Both the position numbers and the translations under genes were made by a program. The notes below the pieces were generated by a model that was not told the origin of the DNA, ran no database searches, and saw only the letters and a program-made list of their open reading frames with translations. Source: Nocardioides sp. (GTDB taxonomy: Bacteria > Actinomycetota > Actinomycetes > Propionibacteriales > Nocardioidaceae). Taken from it: a stretch of DNA of 5,214 nucleotides. Location of the stretch: assembly GCA_030145945.1 (NCBI GenBank), contig JASLDK010000114.1:1-5214 (forward strand). The letters run 5' to 3'. The stretch's first letter is position 1; each line of letters starts with the position of its first letter. Positions 1 through 5,214 of this stretch are shown piece by piece.

Positions 1-87
1 CCGCAGATCCGCGACATCCGTCGTACGGGATCGTGCGCCCTCGACCTGTGCCGGGTCGCCGAAGGCGCCCTCGACGGCTACGTAGAG
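1..87 (+). pseudogene. Inverted fragment of inositol monophosphatase C-terminal region
   Basis: Plus-strand frame 1 from base 1 reads PQIRDIRRTGSCALDLC followed by RVAEGALDGYVE. This matches the conserved IMPase segment around human IMPA1 'IRSVGTAAVNMCLVATGGADAYYE', which normally lies about 95-100 residues downstream of DPxDGTxNF and just before the WDxAAG metal motif. Here it lies on the strand opposite the N-terminal part of the gene and abuts it directly at about 79-87. It has no start codon, and the homology stops at the junction. It is best explained as part of the same gene brought in by an inversion or by a chimeric read or assembly; a second paralogue is less likely. Upstream of base 1 the missing middle of the gene would be expected in the same plus orientation. 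Confidence 0.75.
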
Positions 88-369
88 GAAGTTGACGGTC
101 CCGTCGATCGGGTCGACGATCCAGCGCACCCCCGAGATCCCGGCGATGTCGTCGCCCTCCTCCCCCACGAAGGCGTCGTCAGGTCGGCTCTCGAGTATCC
201 GTCGGCGGATGAGCTCCTCGCTCGCACGATCGGCGGCGGTGACGACGTCGATGTCGCTGGACTTGGTCGCGGCGACGGACACCCCGCGCGTGGCGTACTC
301 CCGGACCAGGACGGCGGCCTCGCGAGCAACGCGTTCGGCGAGGGCACGGAGCTCGGCGAGGTCGGTCAT
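1..369 (-). CDS. Inositol monophosphatase family protein, N-terminal part (disrupted, open at window edge)
   Basis: Mg-dependent sugar-phosphate phosphatase of the inositol monophosphatase superfamily; members hydrolyse inositol-1-phosphate, histidinol phosphate or fructose bisphosphate, and the exact substrate is not readable here. The ATG is at 369-367. Its ATGA overlaps the hemH stop, which indicates translational coupling. The first 96 residues fit the family: an N-terminal helix, a TKSSDIDVVTAADRASE segment (36-51), the metal-binding GEE (69-71) and WIVDPIDGTVNFLY (83-96), with metal ligands expected at Glu70, Asp86 and Asp89. Family members are usually about 260-280 aa. After Tyr96 (base 82) the frame stays open to the edge, but residues 97 onward do not resemble the family; the opposite strand there encodes a C-terminal part of the same family instead. 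The homologous part is therefore 82-369 only. The third metal Asp (WDxAAG motif) is absent from the window. Family assignment is strong; whether the gene is intact in the genome is unknown. Confidence 0.85.
   Translation of the reverse strand, partial: MTDLAELRALAERVAREAAVLVREYATRGVSVAATKSSDIDVVTAADRASEELIRRRILESRPDDAFVGEEGDDIAGISGVRWIVDPIDGTVNFLYVAVEGAFGDPAQVEGARSRTTDVADLR
78..85. other. Inversion junction at 8-bp palindrome CTACGTAG
   Basis: The perfect palindrome CTACGTAG sits where minus-strand IMPase homology (ending NFLY, codon TAC at 84-82) meets plus-strand IMPase homology (GYVE, 76-87). The plus-strand Val codon GTA at 82-84 is unusual in this GC-rich sequence and is the reverse complement of the Tyr codon TAC. 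The crossover is therefore probably at about 82-84, with a few bases shared by both sides. The palindrome itself may be a by-product of the fusion. Confidence 0.6.
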
Positions 370-1451
370 CGACGGGCGCCGCTCCCGCAACAACCGAGCG
401 GACAGCAGTCGTGGACCGGCCCGCGCTCCCCCAGCGTCGGCTTCTCGGGTCCCTCACCGCGCTCCGAGGCGGCTCGTTCGAGGACGAGTTCGCGGATCGC
501 GGCTACGAACGCCGGGTGCGTGCCTGCCGATGCTGCCCGCCGGGCAGGCAGCCCGAGCCGTTCGGCAGTGGCCAGAGCCTCGGTGTCGAGGTCGTAGACG
601 ACCTCCATGTGGTCGGAGACGAAGCCCACCGGGATCAGGACGACGGCAGCCGCGCCCTGCGCGGAAAGCTCCTCGAGATGGTCGTTGACGTCCGGTTCCA
701 GCCATGGGGTGTGCGGCGAGCCGGAGCGGGAGCAGTAGACCAGCTCGTGCGGCCGGTCGACGCCGGTGCGCTCGGCGACCTGGTCGGCGACCGTGCGGGC
801 GACGTCGAGGTGCTGGGCGACATACGACCCGCCCTCAGGGCGGTCCTCGGGTCCGCTGGCCTCGCTCATCGAGATCGGGATGGAGTGCGTCACGAACACC
901 AACCGCGCCTGGTCGCGGACTTCTGACGGCAGATCTGCCAGAGCCGCGAGCACACCGTCGACGTTGGCGGCGACGAAGCCGGGGTGGTTGAAGTAGGCCC
1001 GCACCTTGTCGAGGCGCGGCGCCGTGACTCCGTCCGGGACCGCTGCCGCCGCGACCTCGAGATTCTCCAAGTACTGCCGACAGCTCGACCAGGACGAGTA
1101 GGCCGAGGTCACCAGGCAGAGCGCCCGACGTACGCCGTCAGCTGCCATCTGGGCAACGGTGTCGGTGAGGTAGGGCGCCCAGTTGCGGTTGCCCCAGTAG
1201 ATCGGCAGATCGACCCCGTGCTCGGTGAAGTCCTGCTCGACGGCGGCGATCAGTGCCTTGTTCTGGTCGTTGATCGGCGAGCGACCGCCGAAGAGGAAGT
1301 AGTGCTCGCCAACGGCCTCGAGCCGTTCGCGCGGGATGCCGCGTCCCCTGGTGACGTTCTCGAGGAAGGGGACGACATCCTCCGGCTTCTCGGGGCCCCC
1401 GAAGGAGACCAGGAGCAGGGCGTCGTAGGGGGCAAGGTCCGGATTCGGCAC
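366..1451 (-). CDS. hemH: Ferrochelatase (coproporphyrin/protoporphyrin ferrochelatase), actinobacterial type
   Basis: Inserts Fe(II) into a porphyrin in the cytosol or at the membrane face. In monoderm actinobacteria the known substrate is coproporphyrin III (CpfC, giving coproheme), so cpfC is the alternative name. It has 361 aa, the family's usual size. Visible motifs are the N-terminal DALLLVSFGGPE (10-21), GNRNW (87-91), the THSIP loop with expected catalytic His189, and FVSDHMEVVYDLD (277-289) with expected catalytic Glu283. Cys124 (SSCRQY) and the tail Cys349, 350, 354 and 355 (DCCPLGCC) resemble the internal plus C-terminal cysteines that bind a [2Fe-2S] cluster in actinobacterial and some other ferrochelatases. 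The start is the GTG at 1451-1449: it leaves the right distance to the conserved SFGGP, and no other in-frame ATG or GTG is close. No clear Shine-Dalgarno precedes it, so a leaderless or weakly initiated message is possible. The TGA overlaps the ATG of the downstream phosphatase gene. Confidence 0.96.
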   Translation of the reverse strand: MPNPDLAPYDALLLVSFGGPEKPEDVVPFLENVTRGRGIPRERLEAVGEHYFLFGGRSPINDQNKALIAAVEQDFTEHGVDLPIYWGNRNWAPYLTDTVAQMAADGVRRALCLVTSAYSSWSSCRQYLENLEVAAAAVPDGVTAPRLDKVRAYFNHPGFVAANVDGVLAALADLPSEVRDQARLVFVTHSIPISMSEASGPEDRPEGGSYVAQHLDVARTVADQVAERTGVDRPHELVYCSRSGSPHTPWLEPDVNDHLEELSAQGAAAVVLIPVGFVSDHMEVVYDLDTEALATAERLGLPARRAASAGTHPAFVAAIRELVLERAASERGEGPEKPTLGERGPVHDCCPLGCCGSGARR

Positions 1452-1463
1452 GGGCCCATCGTA

Positions 1464-1472
1464 GGGAGGAAG
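1464..1472 (+). promoter_or_regulatory. Ribosome binding site for the MFS gene
   Basis: GGGAGGAAG lies 11 nt before the ATG at 1484. It is a strong purine-rich Shine-Dalgarno for the plus-strand gene and supports that start. An ATG at 1473 is in another frame and gives no sensible protein. The whole gap between the divergent hemH and MFS start codons is only 32 bp, so at least one of the two promoters must lie inside the opposite gene. Confidence 0.65.
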
Positions 1473-1483
1473 ATGGAACCGCC

Positions 1484-2698
1484 ATGTTGCAGACCTATCG
1501 CCAGATCTTCACGCCGGCGACAGCACGCTTCAGCATGATCGGGCTCGTCGCCCGACTTCCCATCTCCATGGTGGGCCTCGGGCTGGTCCTGCTCGCCGAG
1601 CACGAGACGGGTTCCTACGGCTTCGCCGGCTCGGTCTCTGCGGTCGCCGTCATCGCCAACGCGGTCTTCGCGATCGCTCAGGGCCGCCTGATCGACCGGC
1701 TCGGCCAGGGACGGGTCCTGCCGGTGGTGATCACCGTGTGGGGCGTCGGCCTCGCCCTCACCATGGGATCCCTCACCTGGTCGTGGCCGACCTGGACGAC
1801 CTACGCGCTCGCCGCTGTCGCCGGGTCCGCCCTCCCGTCGGTCGGCACCTGCGTCCGCGCGCGTTGGGCCCACGTGTACCGCGGCCGCCCGGAGCGGCTG
1901 CACACGGCGTTCGCGTTCGAGTCCGTCGGCGACGAGGCCGTCTTCATCGCCGGTCCGGTGGCGGTCACGCTGCTCGCCACCGCCGTCGCCCCGATCGCCG
2001 GACTCCTGGTTGCGCTGGTCGCGGGCGTGGCCGGCACCTGGGCGTTCGCGTTGCAACGGACGACCGAGCCTCCAGCCCATCCGCGACAGGCGGACGTCGC
2101 CGGGCGCGAGCCCATCCCGTGGCGCGCAATCGCGCCCATGACCGTCGTGGCAGCAGCCTTCGGCATCCTGTTCGGCGCCGCGGAGGTCGTGACCGTCGCC
2201 TTCTCCGACGAGCAGGGCCACAAGTCCCTGTCCGGCGTGCTCCTCGCCATCTGGGCATTCGGGAGCCTTCTCGCCGGGATCGTCGCGGGCGCCATCACCT
2301 GGCGCAAGACAGCCCTCCAGCGCCTGCGGATCGGCACGGTCGGGATGTTCGCCGCCATGACCCCGCTCGCCTTCATCGACTCGATGCCTGCGATGGCACT
2401 CGTGCTGCTGGTCGGCGGTATCGCCGTCTCCCCGACGCTGATCGCCACCTTCTCCCTGGCCGAGGAGGTCCTCCCGGTGTCGCGACGCACCGAGGGCATG
2501 GCCGTCATCCAGACCGGGGTCGCCGCCGGCCTGGCACCCGGAGCTGCCATCGCCGGGCTCGTGATCGACGCCCACGGCGCCTCGCCGGCCTACCTCGTCT
2601 CCGCGGCGGGTGGACTGCTGGCCCTGCTGGGCGCGCTCGCGACCCGCGTGCCCGATACGGTGCACTCCCATGAGCACCCTGCAGAACACGTGGGCTAA
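1484..2698 (+). CDS. Major facilitator superfamily (MFS) transporter
   Basis: Integral membrane transporter of 404 aa, the typical MFS length, with about 12 hydrophobic segments in two halves separated by a polar loop (about 191-213). Motif A between TM2 and TM3 is visible as GRLIDRLGQGRVL (67-79). TM5 carries an ESVGDEAVFIAGP stretch (146-158), with acidic residues embedded in a membrane helix, as in a group of actinobacterial MFS proteins close to drug/metabolite efflux pumps. The substrate cannot be inferred. The C-terminus is hydrophilic and His-rich (HSHEHPAEH, 394-402). The start ATG has a good Shine-Dalgarno at 1464-1472. The 3' end overlaps the following FAD oxidoreductase gene by 29 nt in another frame, so the two are probably cotranscribed and translationally coupled. 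It is divergent from hemH. Confidence 0.93.
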   Translation: MLQTYRQIFTPATARFSMIGLVARLPISMVGLGLVLLAEHETGSYGFAGSVSAVAVIANAVFAIAQGRLIDRLGQGRVLPVVITVWGVGLALTMGSLTWSWPTWTTYALAAVAGSALPSVGTCVRARWAHVYRGRPERLHTAFAFESVGDEAVFIAGPVAVTLLATAVAPIAGLLVALVAGVAGTWAFALQRTTEPPAHPRQADVAGREPIPWRAIAPMTVVAAAFGILFGAAEVVTVAFSDEQGHKSLSGVLLAIWAFGSLLAGIVAGAITWRKTALQRLRIGTVGMFAAMTPLAFIDSMPAMALVLLVGGIAVSPTLIATFSLAEEVLPVSRRTEGMAVIQTGVAAGLAPGAAIAGLVIDAHGASPAYLVSAAGGLLALLGALATRVPDTVHSHEHPAEHVG

Positions 2699-3986
2699 CT
2701 GGACCGGCCTCGAGTCGGCCACCGGCCTCGAGGTGATCCAGCCCGTCGACGCAGCGCAGATCGCCGACGTCGTACGCCGTGCACGGGAGGCCGGCCGCAC
2801 GGTCAAGACCGCCGGAACCGGCCACAGCTTCACCGGCATCGCGACACCTCAGCACGTGCATCTGCGCCCCGAGCGGATGCGCGGGATCGTCGCCGTCGAC
2901 CGCAACGCGATGACGGTCACCGCGCTGGCCGGCACGCAGCTCAAGGTGTTCAACGCCGAGCTCGCCGCACTCGGCCTGAGCCTGCACAACATGGGCGACA
3001 TCGCCGAGCAGACGCTCGCGGGCGCTGTCTCGACCGGCACCCACGGCACCGGCGGACGGGCCTCCGGCCTCGGCGCGCAGGTCGTCGGGGTCGAACTCGT
3101 GACCGGCACCGGCGAGATCCTTCGCGCAAGCGCCACCGAGAACTCCGACGTGTGGGAGTTCGCGCGGATCGGCCTCGGTGCCCTCGGGGTCCTCACCACG
3201 ATCACCTTCGCGGTCGAGCCGCTCTTCCTGCTCCGCGCCGAGGAGCAGCCCATGTCGTGGGACGAGGCGATGGCCGGGTTCGACGCCCTGACCGCGAACC
3301 ACGACCACGTCGACATGTACTGGTTCCCCCACTCGGACCGGATGCTCACCAAGCGCAACACCCGCGTCGGCACGGACCTCTCGGCCGCCGAGCCGCTGCC
3401 GAGGTGGCGTGCCTGGCTCGACGACGAGTTGCTCTCCAACAAGGTCTTCGGTGCGCAGACGGCAGCGCTCAACTTCGCGCCGCGGGCGATCCCGGCCGCC
3501 AACCGGTTCGCCTCCCGCCTGCTCGGCCCCCGCACCTACACCGACATCGCCCACAAGGTCTTCACGACCGAACGCAACGTCGTCTTCCGGGAGATGGAGT
3601 ACGCCGTCCCCCGCGAGGCCGGTCTCGACGTCCTGCGCGCCTGCCGGACTGCCTTCGAGCGCTCCGGGCTCACTGTGTCGTTCCCGGTCGAGATCCGGGT
3701 GGCGCCGGCCGACGACGTACCGATGTCGACGTCGTATCAGCGCGACTCGTTCTATCTCGCCTTCCACACACACCGTCGCGCCGACCACACGGCGTACTTC
3801 GCGTTGATGGAGCCGATCATGCGAGCCCACGCGGGCCGCCCCCACTGGGGCAAGCTGCACACCCTCGAGCGCGGTGACGTCGCCGAGCTCTACCCGCGCT
3901 TCGGCGACTTCCTCGCCCTGCGCGACCGACTCGACCCCGACCGGGTGTTCACGAACGCCTACCTCGACCGGGTGCTCGGTGCCTGA
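2670..3986 (+). CDS. FAD-dependent D-arabinono-/L-gulono-1,4-lactone oxidase-like oxidoreductase (VAO family)
   Basis: Flavoprotein of the VAO/PCMH superfamily that oxidises sugar lactones or alditols; 438 aa, close to characterised actinobacterial gulonolactone dehydrogenase and alditol oxidase. The N-terminal FAD-binding domain includes VKTAGTGHSF (45-54), where His52 corresponds to the histidine that carries covalent FAD in this family, and GAVSTGTHGTGGRASGLG (118-135). The C-terminal ALO-type domain ends in HWGKLHTLERGDVAELYPRF (392-411) and a DRLDPDRVFTNAYLDRVLG tail, both family signatures. The start is ATG 2670: the domain's NWTG opening follows within 10 residues, while a longer frame from 2610 would add only a shadow of the MFS gene. 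The gene starts 29 nt inside the MFS gene with no strong Shine-Dalgarno, so coupled translation is likely. Whether it is an oxidase (O2) or a dehydrogenase, and its substrate, cannot be read from the sequence. Confidence 0.92.
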   Translation: MSTLQNTWANWTGLESATGLEVIQPVDAAQIADVVRRAREAGRTVKTAGTGHSFTGIATPQHVHLRPERMRGIVAVDRNAMTVTALAGTQLKVFNAELAALGLSLHNMGDIAEQTLAGAVSTGTHGTGGRASGLGAQVVGVELVTGTGEILRASATENSDVWEFARIGLGALGVLTTITFAVEPLFLLRAEEQPMSWDEAMAGFDALTANHDHVDMYWFPHSDRMLTKRNTRVGTDLSAAEPLPRWRAWLDDELLSNKVFGAQTAALNFAPRAIPAANRFASRLLGPRTYTDIAHKVFTTERNVVFREMEYAVPREAGLDVLRACRTAFERSGLTVSFPVEIRVAPADDVPMSTSYQRDSFYLAFHTHRRADHTAYFALMEPIMRAHAGRPHWGKLHTLERGDVAELYPRFGDFLALRDRLDPDRVFTNAYLDRVLGA

Positions 3987-4416
3987 CGGCTCGGGATCCG
4001 ACGCTCCGGTCCCCCGTCCGGTGCGGCCCGAGTGCCCCTGCAACTCGGGACGGACGTACGACGACTGCTGCCGGCCCTTCCATCGCGCGCCCGGTTCGGC
4101 GCCGACGGCCGAGACCCTGATGCGCTCGCGGTACGCCGCGTTCACGAAGGGGCTCGCGTCCTATCTGCTGCACACCTGGCATCCCGCGACCCGTCCTCCC
4201 GCGCTGCAGCTCGACGACAAGATGTCGTGGATCGGCCTCGAGGTGCTGGCCGCGCAGGACGGCGGCGAGCACGACAAGCGCGGCATCGTGGAGTTCGTCG
4301 CCCACTTCACCCGTGACGGCGAGCCCGGCGCGCTGCACGAGATCAGCCGCTTCCGCAAGCAGGGCGACGAATGGCTCTACGTCCGCGGCAAGGCGCGGTG
4401 GGCGCACCCGGGGTGA
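3979..4416 (+). CDS. YchJ/UPF0225 family protein with N-terminal SEC-C motif
   Basis: Small protein of 145 aa of unknown biochemical role. Residues 19-31 form a SEC-C zinc-binding motif (CPCNSGRTYDDCC, the CxCx8CC pattern). It is followed by the YchJ middle domain with an NTF2-like fold: LMRSRYAAFTKG (47-58), YLLHTWHP (62-69), VEFVAHF and FRKQGDEWLYVRG near the end. E. coli YchJ carries a second SEC-C motif at its C-terminus; this protein stops at WAHPG without one. The start is GTG 3979, overlapping the preceding gene's end by 8 nt; a GTG at 4021 is a shorter alternative that still keeps the Cys motif. A longer frame from 3874 reads only out-of-frame sequence of the upstream gene. Tight overlap places it last in the MFS-oxidoreductase-YchJ unit. 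Confidence 0.9.
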   Translation: MPDGSGSDAPVPRPVRPECPCNSGRTYDDCCRPFHRAPGSAPTAETLMRSRYAAFTKGLASYLLHTWHPATRPPALQLDDKMSWIGLEVLAAQDGGEHDKRGIVEFVAHFTRDGEPGALHEISRFRKQGDEWLYVRGKARWAHPG

Positions 4417-4507
4417 GGTCGGCACTCGGAGGGCCACCTTCGGAGGATTGTCGACAAATGATCGCCACACGCCGGAGAGCCACCGCGGCGAGAGCCCACG
4501 CCGGGCG

Positions 4508-4513
4508 TAGGCT
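4508..4513 (+). promoter_or_regulatory. Candidate -10 element (TAGGCT) for sepH
   Basis: TAGGCT fits the actinobacterial housekeeping -10 pattern TAnnnT and lies 35 nt upstream of the sepH ATG, which predicts a short leader of about 28 nt. No good -35 hexamer stands 16-19 nt upstream (the bases there are GC-rich), which is common in this group. This is a pattern match only. Confidence 0.35.
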
Positions 4514-4539
4514 CGGACGAACAGCAGATCCAGGTCAGT

Positions 4540-4544
4540 GAGGG
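4540..4544 (+). promoter_or_regulatory. Ribosome binding site for sepH
   Basis: GAGGG stands 4 nt before the ATG at 4549, a rather short but usable spacing. It supports this start, and no in-frame ATG or GTG lies between it and the first conserved residues. Confidence 0.45.
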
Positions 4545-4548
4545 CACG

Positions 4549-5214
4549 ATGACGGACACGGCAGAGCAGGTCGGCGCCGACCTCCCCCTGGGCCGACCGA
4601 CTCGCCTGAGCCTCCTCGCCGGTCGATCCGACCGGCGGCGCCTGCTGTTCACCGACGACCAGGGCCGCGAGTTCCAGCTCGACGTCACGCCCGAACTGCG
4701 CGCCGCGGTGCGCGGAGACACCCCCCGCCGATCGGAGCCCTCGATGAGCAGCAGCATCCGTCCTCGCGAGATCCAGACCCGGATCCGGGCCGGAGAGTCC
4801 GCCGAGGCGGTCGCCGAGGCCGCCGGCACGTCGGTCGACGCGATCATGCCGTACGTCGCCCCTGTGCTCGCCGAGCGCGAGCACATCGCCGAGCGTGCCC
4901 AGCGCGCGTCGGTCCGGCGTACCCCCGGTGAGGGCCAGGGCGCGCCGCAGAGCCGGGTCCTGGGCGACGCGGTCGCCGCCCACCTGCAGGGTCGCGGCGC
5001 CCGCCCCGAGGCCGTCACCTGGGACGCCTACCGTCGTGACACCGGCAGGTGGGTCCTCACCGGCGCCTTCGACACCGACGAGCGCGGCGGCACCGCCCGG
5101 TTCACCTACGACGCGCCCGGCAACTACGTGCTCTCCGACAACGACGACGCCCGCTGGCTGATCGGCGACGTGCTGCCCGTCGAGGCGCCGGTCGCCCGCG
5201 ACGACCTGCAGCAG
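4549..5214 (+). CDS. sepH: SepH-type septation/cell division protein (DUF3071), 5' part, runs off window
   Basis: Actinobacterial division protein that, in Streptomyces and mycobacteria, binds FtsZ through its N-terminal domain and promotes FtsZ assembly at the septum. The 222 codons present are open to the right edge. Recognisable parts are LRAAVRGD (50-57), a helix-turn-helix region IRPREIQTRIRAGESAEAVA to PVLAEREHIAERAQRASVRR (about 70-124), and the segment ending in YVLSDNDDARWLIGD (193-207), which matches the DDARWL element of the family. Compared with Streptomyces SepH as I remember it, about 15-18 extra residues precede the first conserved strand (TRLSLLAG, 18-25). The C-terminal disordered region and conserved tail lie beyond the window. 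The start ATG has a GAGGG upstream and a candidate -10 element. It is preceded by a 132-bp gap, so it is likely transcribed separately from the MFS operon. Confidence 0.88.
   Translation, partial: MTDTAEQVGADLPLGRPTRLSLLAGRSDRRRLLFTDDQGREFQLDVTPELRAAVRGDTPRRSEPSMSSSIRPREIQTRIRAGESAEAVAEAAGTSVDAIMPYVAPVLAEREHIAERAQRASVRRTPGEGQGAPQSRVLGDAVAAHLQGRGARPEAVTWDAYRRDTGRWVLTGAFDTDERGGTARFTYDAPGNYVLSDNDDARWLIGDVLPVEAPVARDDLQQ

Larger units (their letters stand above)
4417..4548. other. Intergenic region between the YchJ-like gene and sepH
   Basis: These 132 bp hold no recognised gene. They contain the perfect 10-bp palindrome TTGTCGACAA (4447-4456); a 12-mer that occurs twice with one mismatch (CGGAGGGCCACC 4427-4438, CGGAGAGCCACC 4473-4484); TCGGAGG twice (4426-4432, 4440-4446); and a GGAGGA at 4442-4447 placed 10 nt before an ATG at 4458 that opens a 27-codon frame. 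No stem-loop followed by a T-run is seen, so no intrinsic terminator for the upstream operon can be called. Confidence 0.5.

Noticed and set aside
92..1538. Several plus-strand frames opposite hemH and the phosphatase (92-688, 411-926, 984-1538)
   Set aside because: They are Arg/Ala/Pro-rich shadow frames opposite well-supported genes.
2610..2669. Upstream start giving a 20-residue longer FAD oxidoreductase
   Set aside because: The extra residues lie inside the MFS gene, are Cys/Pro-rich and do not resemble the family; ATG 2670 places the conserved NWTG at the normal position.
1250..2839. 529-codon open frame on the minus strand opposite the MFS gene and hemH start
   Set aside because: It has shadow composition (G, D, E, R, H-rich), overlaps the real hemH start in another frame and shows no recognisable motif.
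3874..3978. Upstream start giving a 35-residue longer YchJ-like protein
   Set aside because: The extension is a Ser/Thr/Pro-rich out-of-frame reading of the oxidoreductase C-terminus; GTG 3979 fits the coupled overlap.
2505..4145. 546-codon open frame on the minus strand opposite the FAD oxidoreductase
   Set aside because: It is antisense to a gene with clear family motifs, has low-complexity R/G/E/D-rich composition and matches no domain; long antisense frames are expected at this GC content.
4401..4446. Possible terminator after the YchJ-like gene
   Set aside because: Only 3-5 bp stems (GGTG/CACC, CCT/AGG) can be drawn and there is no T-run.
4447..4475. TTGTCG as a -35 hexamer for sepH
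   Set aside because: No -10-like sequence lies 16-19 bp downstream, and it is too far from TAGGCT at 4508.

Overview
The window looks like ordinary chromosome from a GC-rich actinobacterium. The GC content, the very heavy G/C bias at third codon positions, a ferrochelatase with a cysteine-rich tail and the actinobacterial division gene sepH all point that way. A Nocardioides-like (Propionibacteriales) host is plausible, but the sequence alone does not prove it.

Layout. On the minus strand (about 1-1451) are hemH/cpfC (coproporphyrin/protoporphyrin ferrochelatase) and, coupled to it by an ATGA overlap, the 5' part of an inositol monophosphatase family gene. On the plus strand (1484-4416) are three genes with overlapping ends that look like one transcription unit: a 12-TM MFS transporter, a VAO-type FAD-dependent sugar-lactone/alditol oxidoreductase and a YchJ/UPF0225-type SEC-C motif protein. 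A 132-bp gap with a candidate promoter leads to sepH, the FtsZ-associated division protein with an N-terminal DUF3071/HTH domain, which runs off the right edge. The two strands diverge from a gap of only 32 bp.

How the genes relate. Ferrochelatase is the iron-insertion step of heme synthesis. The MFS/oxidoreductase/YchJ unit suggests transport plus flavin-dependent oxidation of a polyol or lactone, but no substrate can be read from the sequence. SepH is transcribed separately.

The main anomaly is at the left edge. The inositol monophosphatase gene reads normally on the minus strand through its metal-binding motif (DPIDGTVNFLY, ending near base 82). The remaining 80 or so bases encode the C-terminal part of the same family on the opposite (plus) strand. 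This is an inverted junction at an 8-bp palindrome. It is either a real inversion that breaks the gene or an inverted chimera from amplification or assembly. I found no CRISPR array, tRNA, rRNA, insertion sequence or clearly novel multi-gene system.
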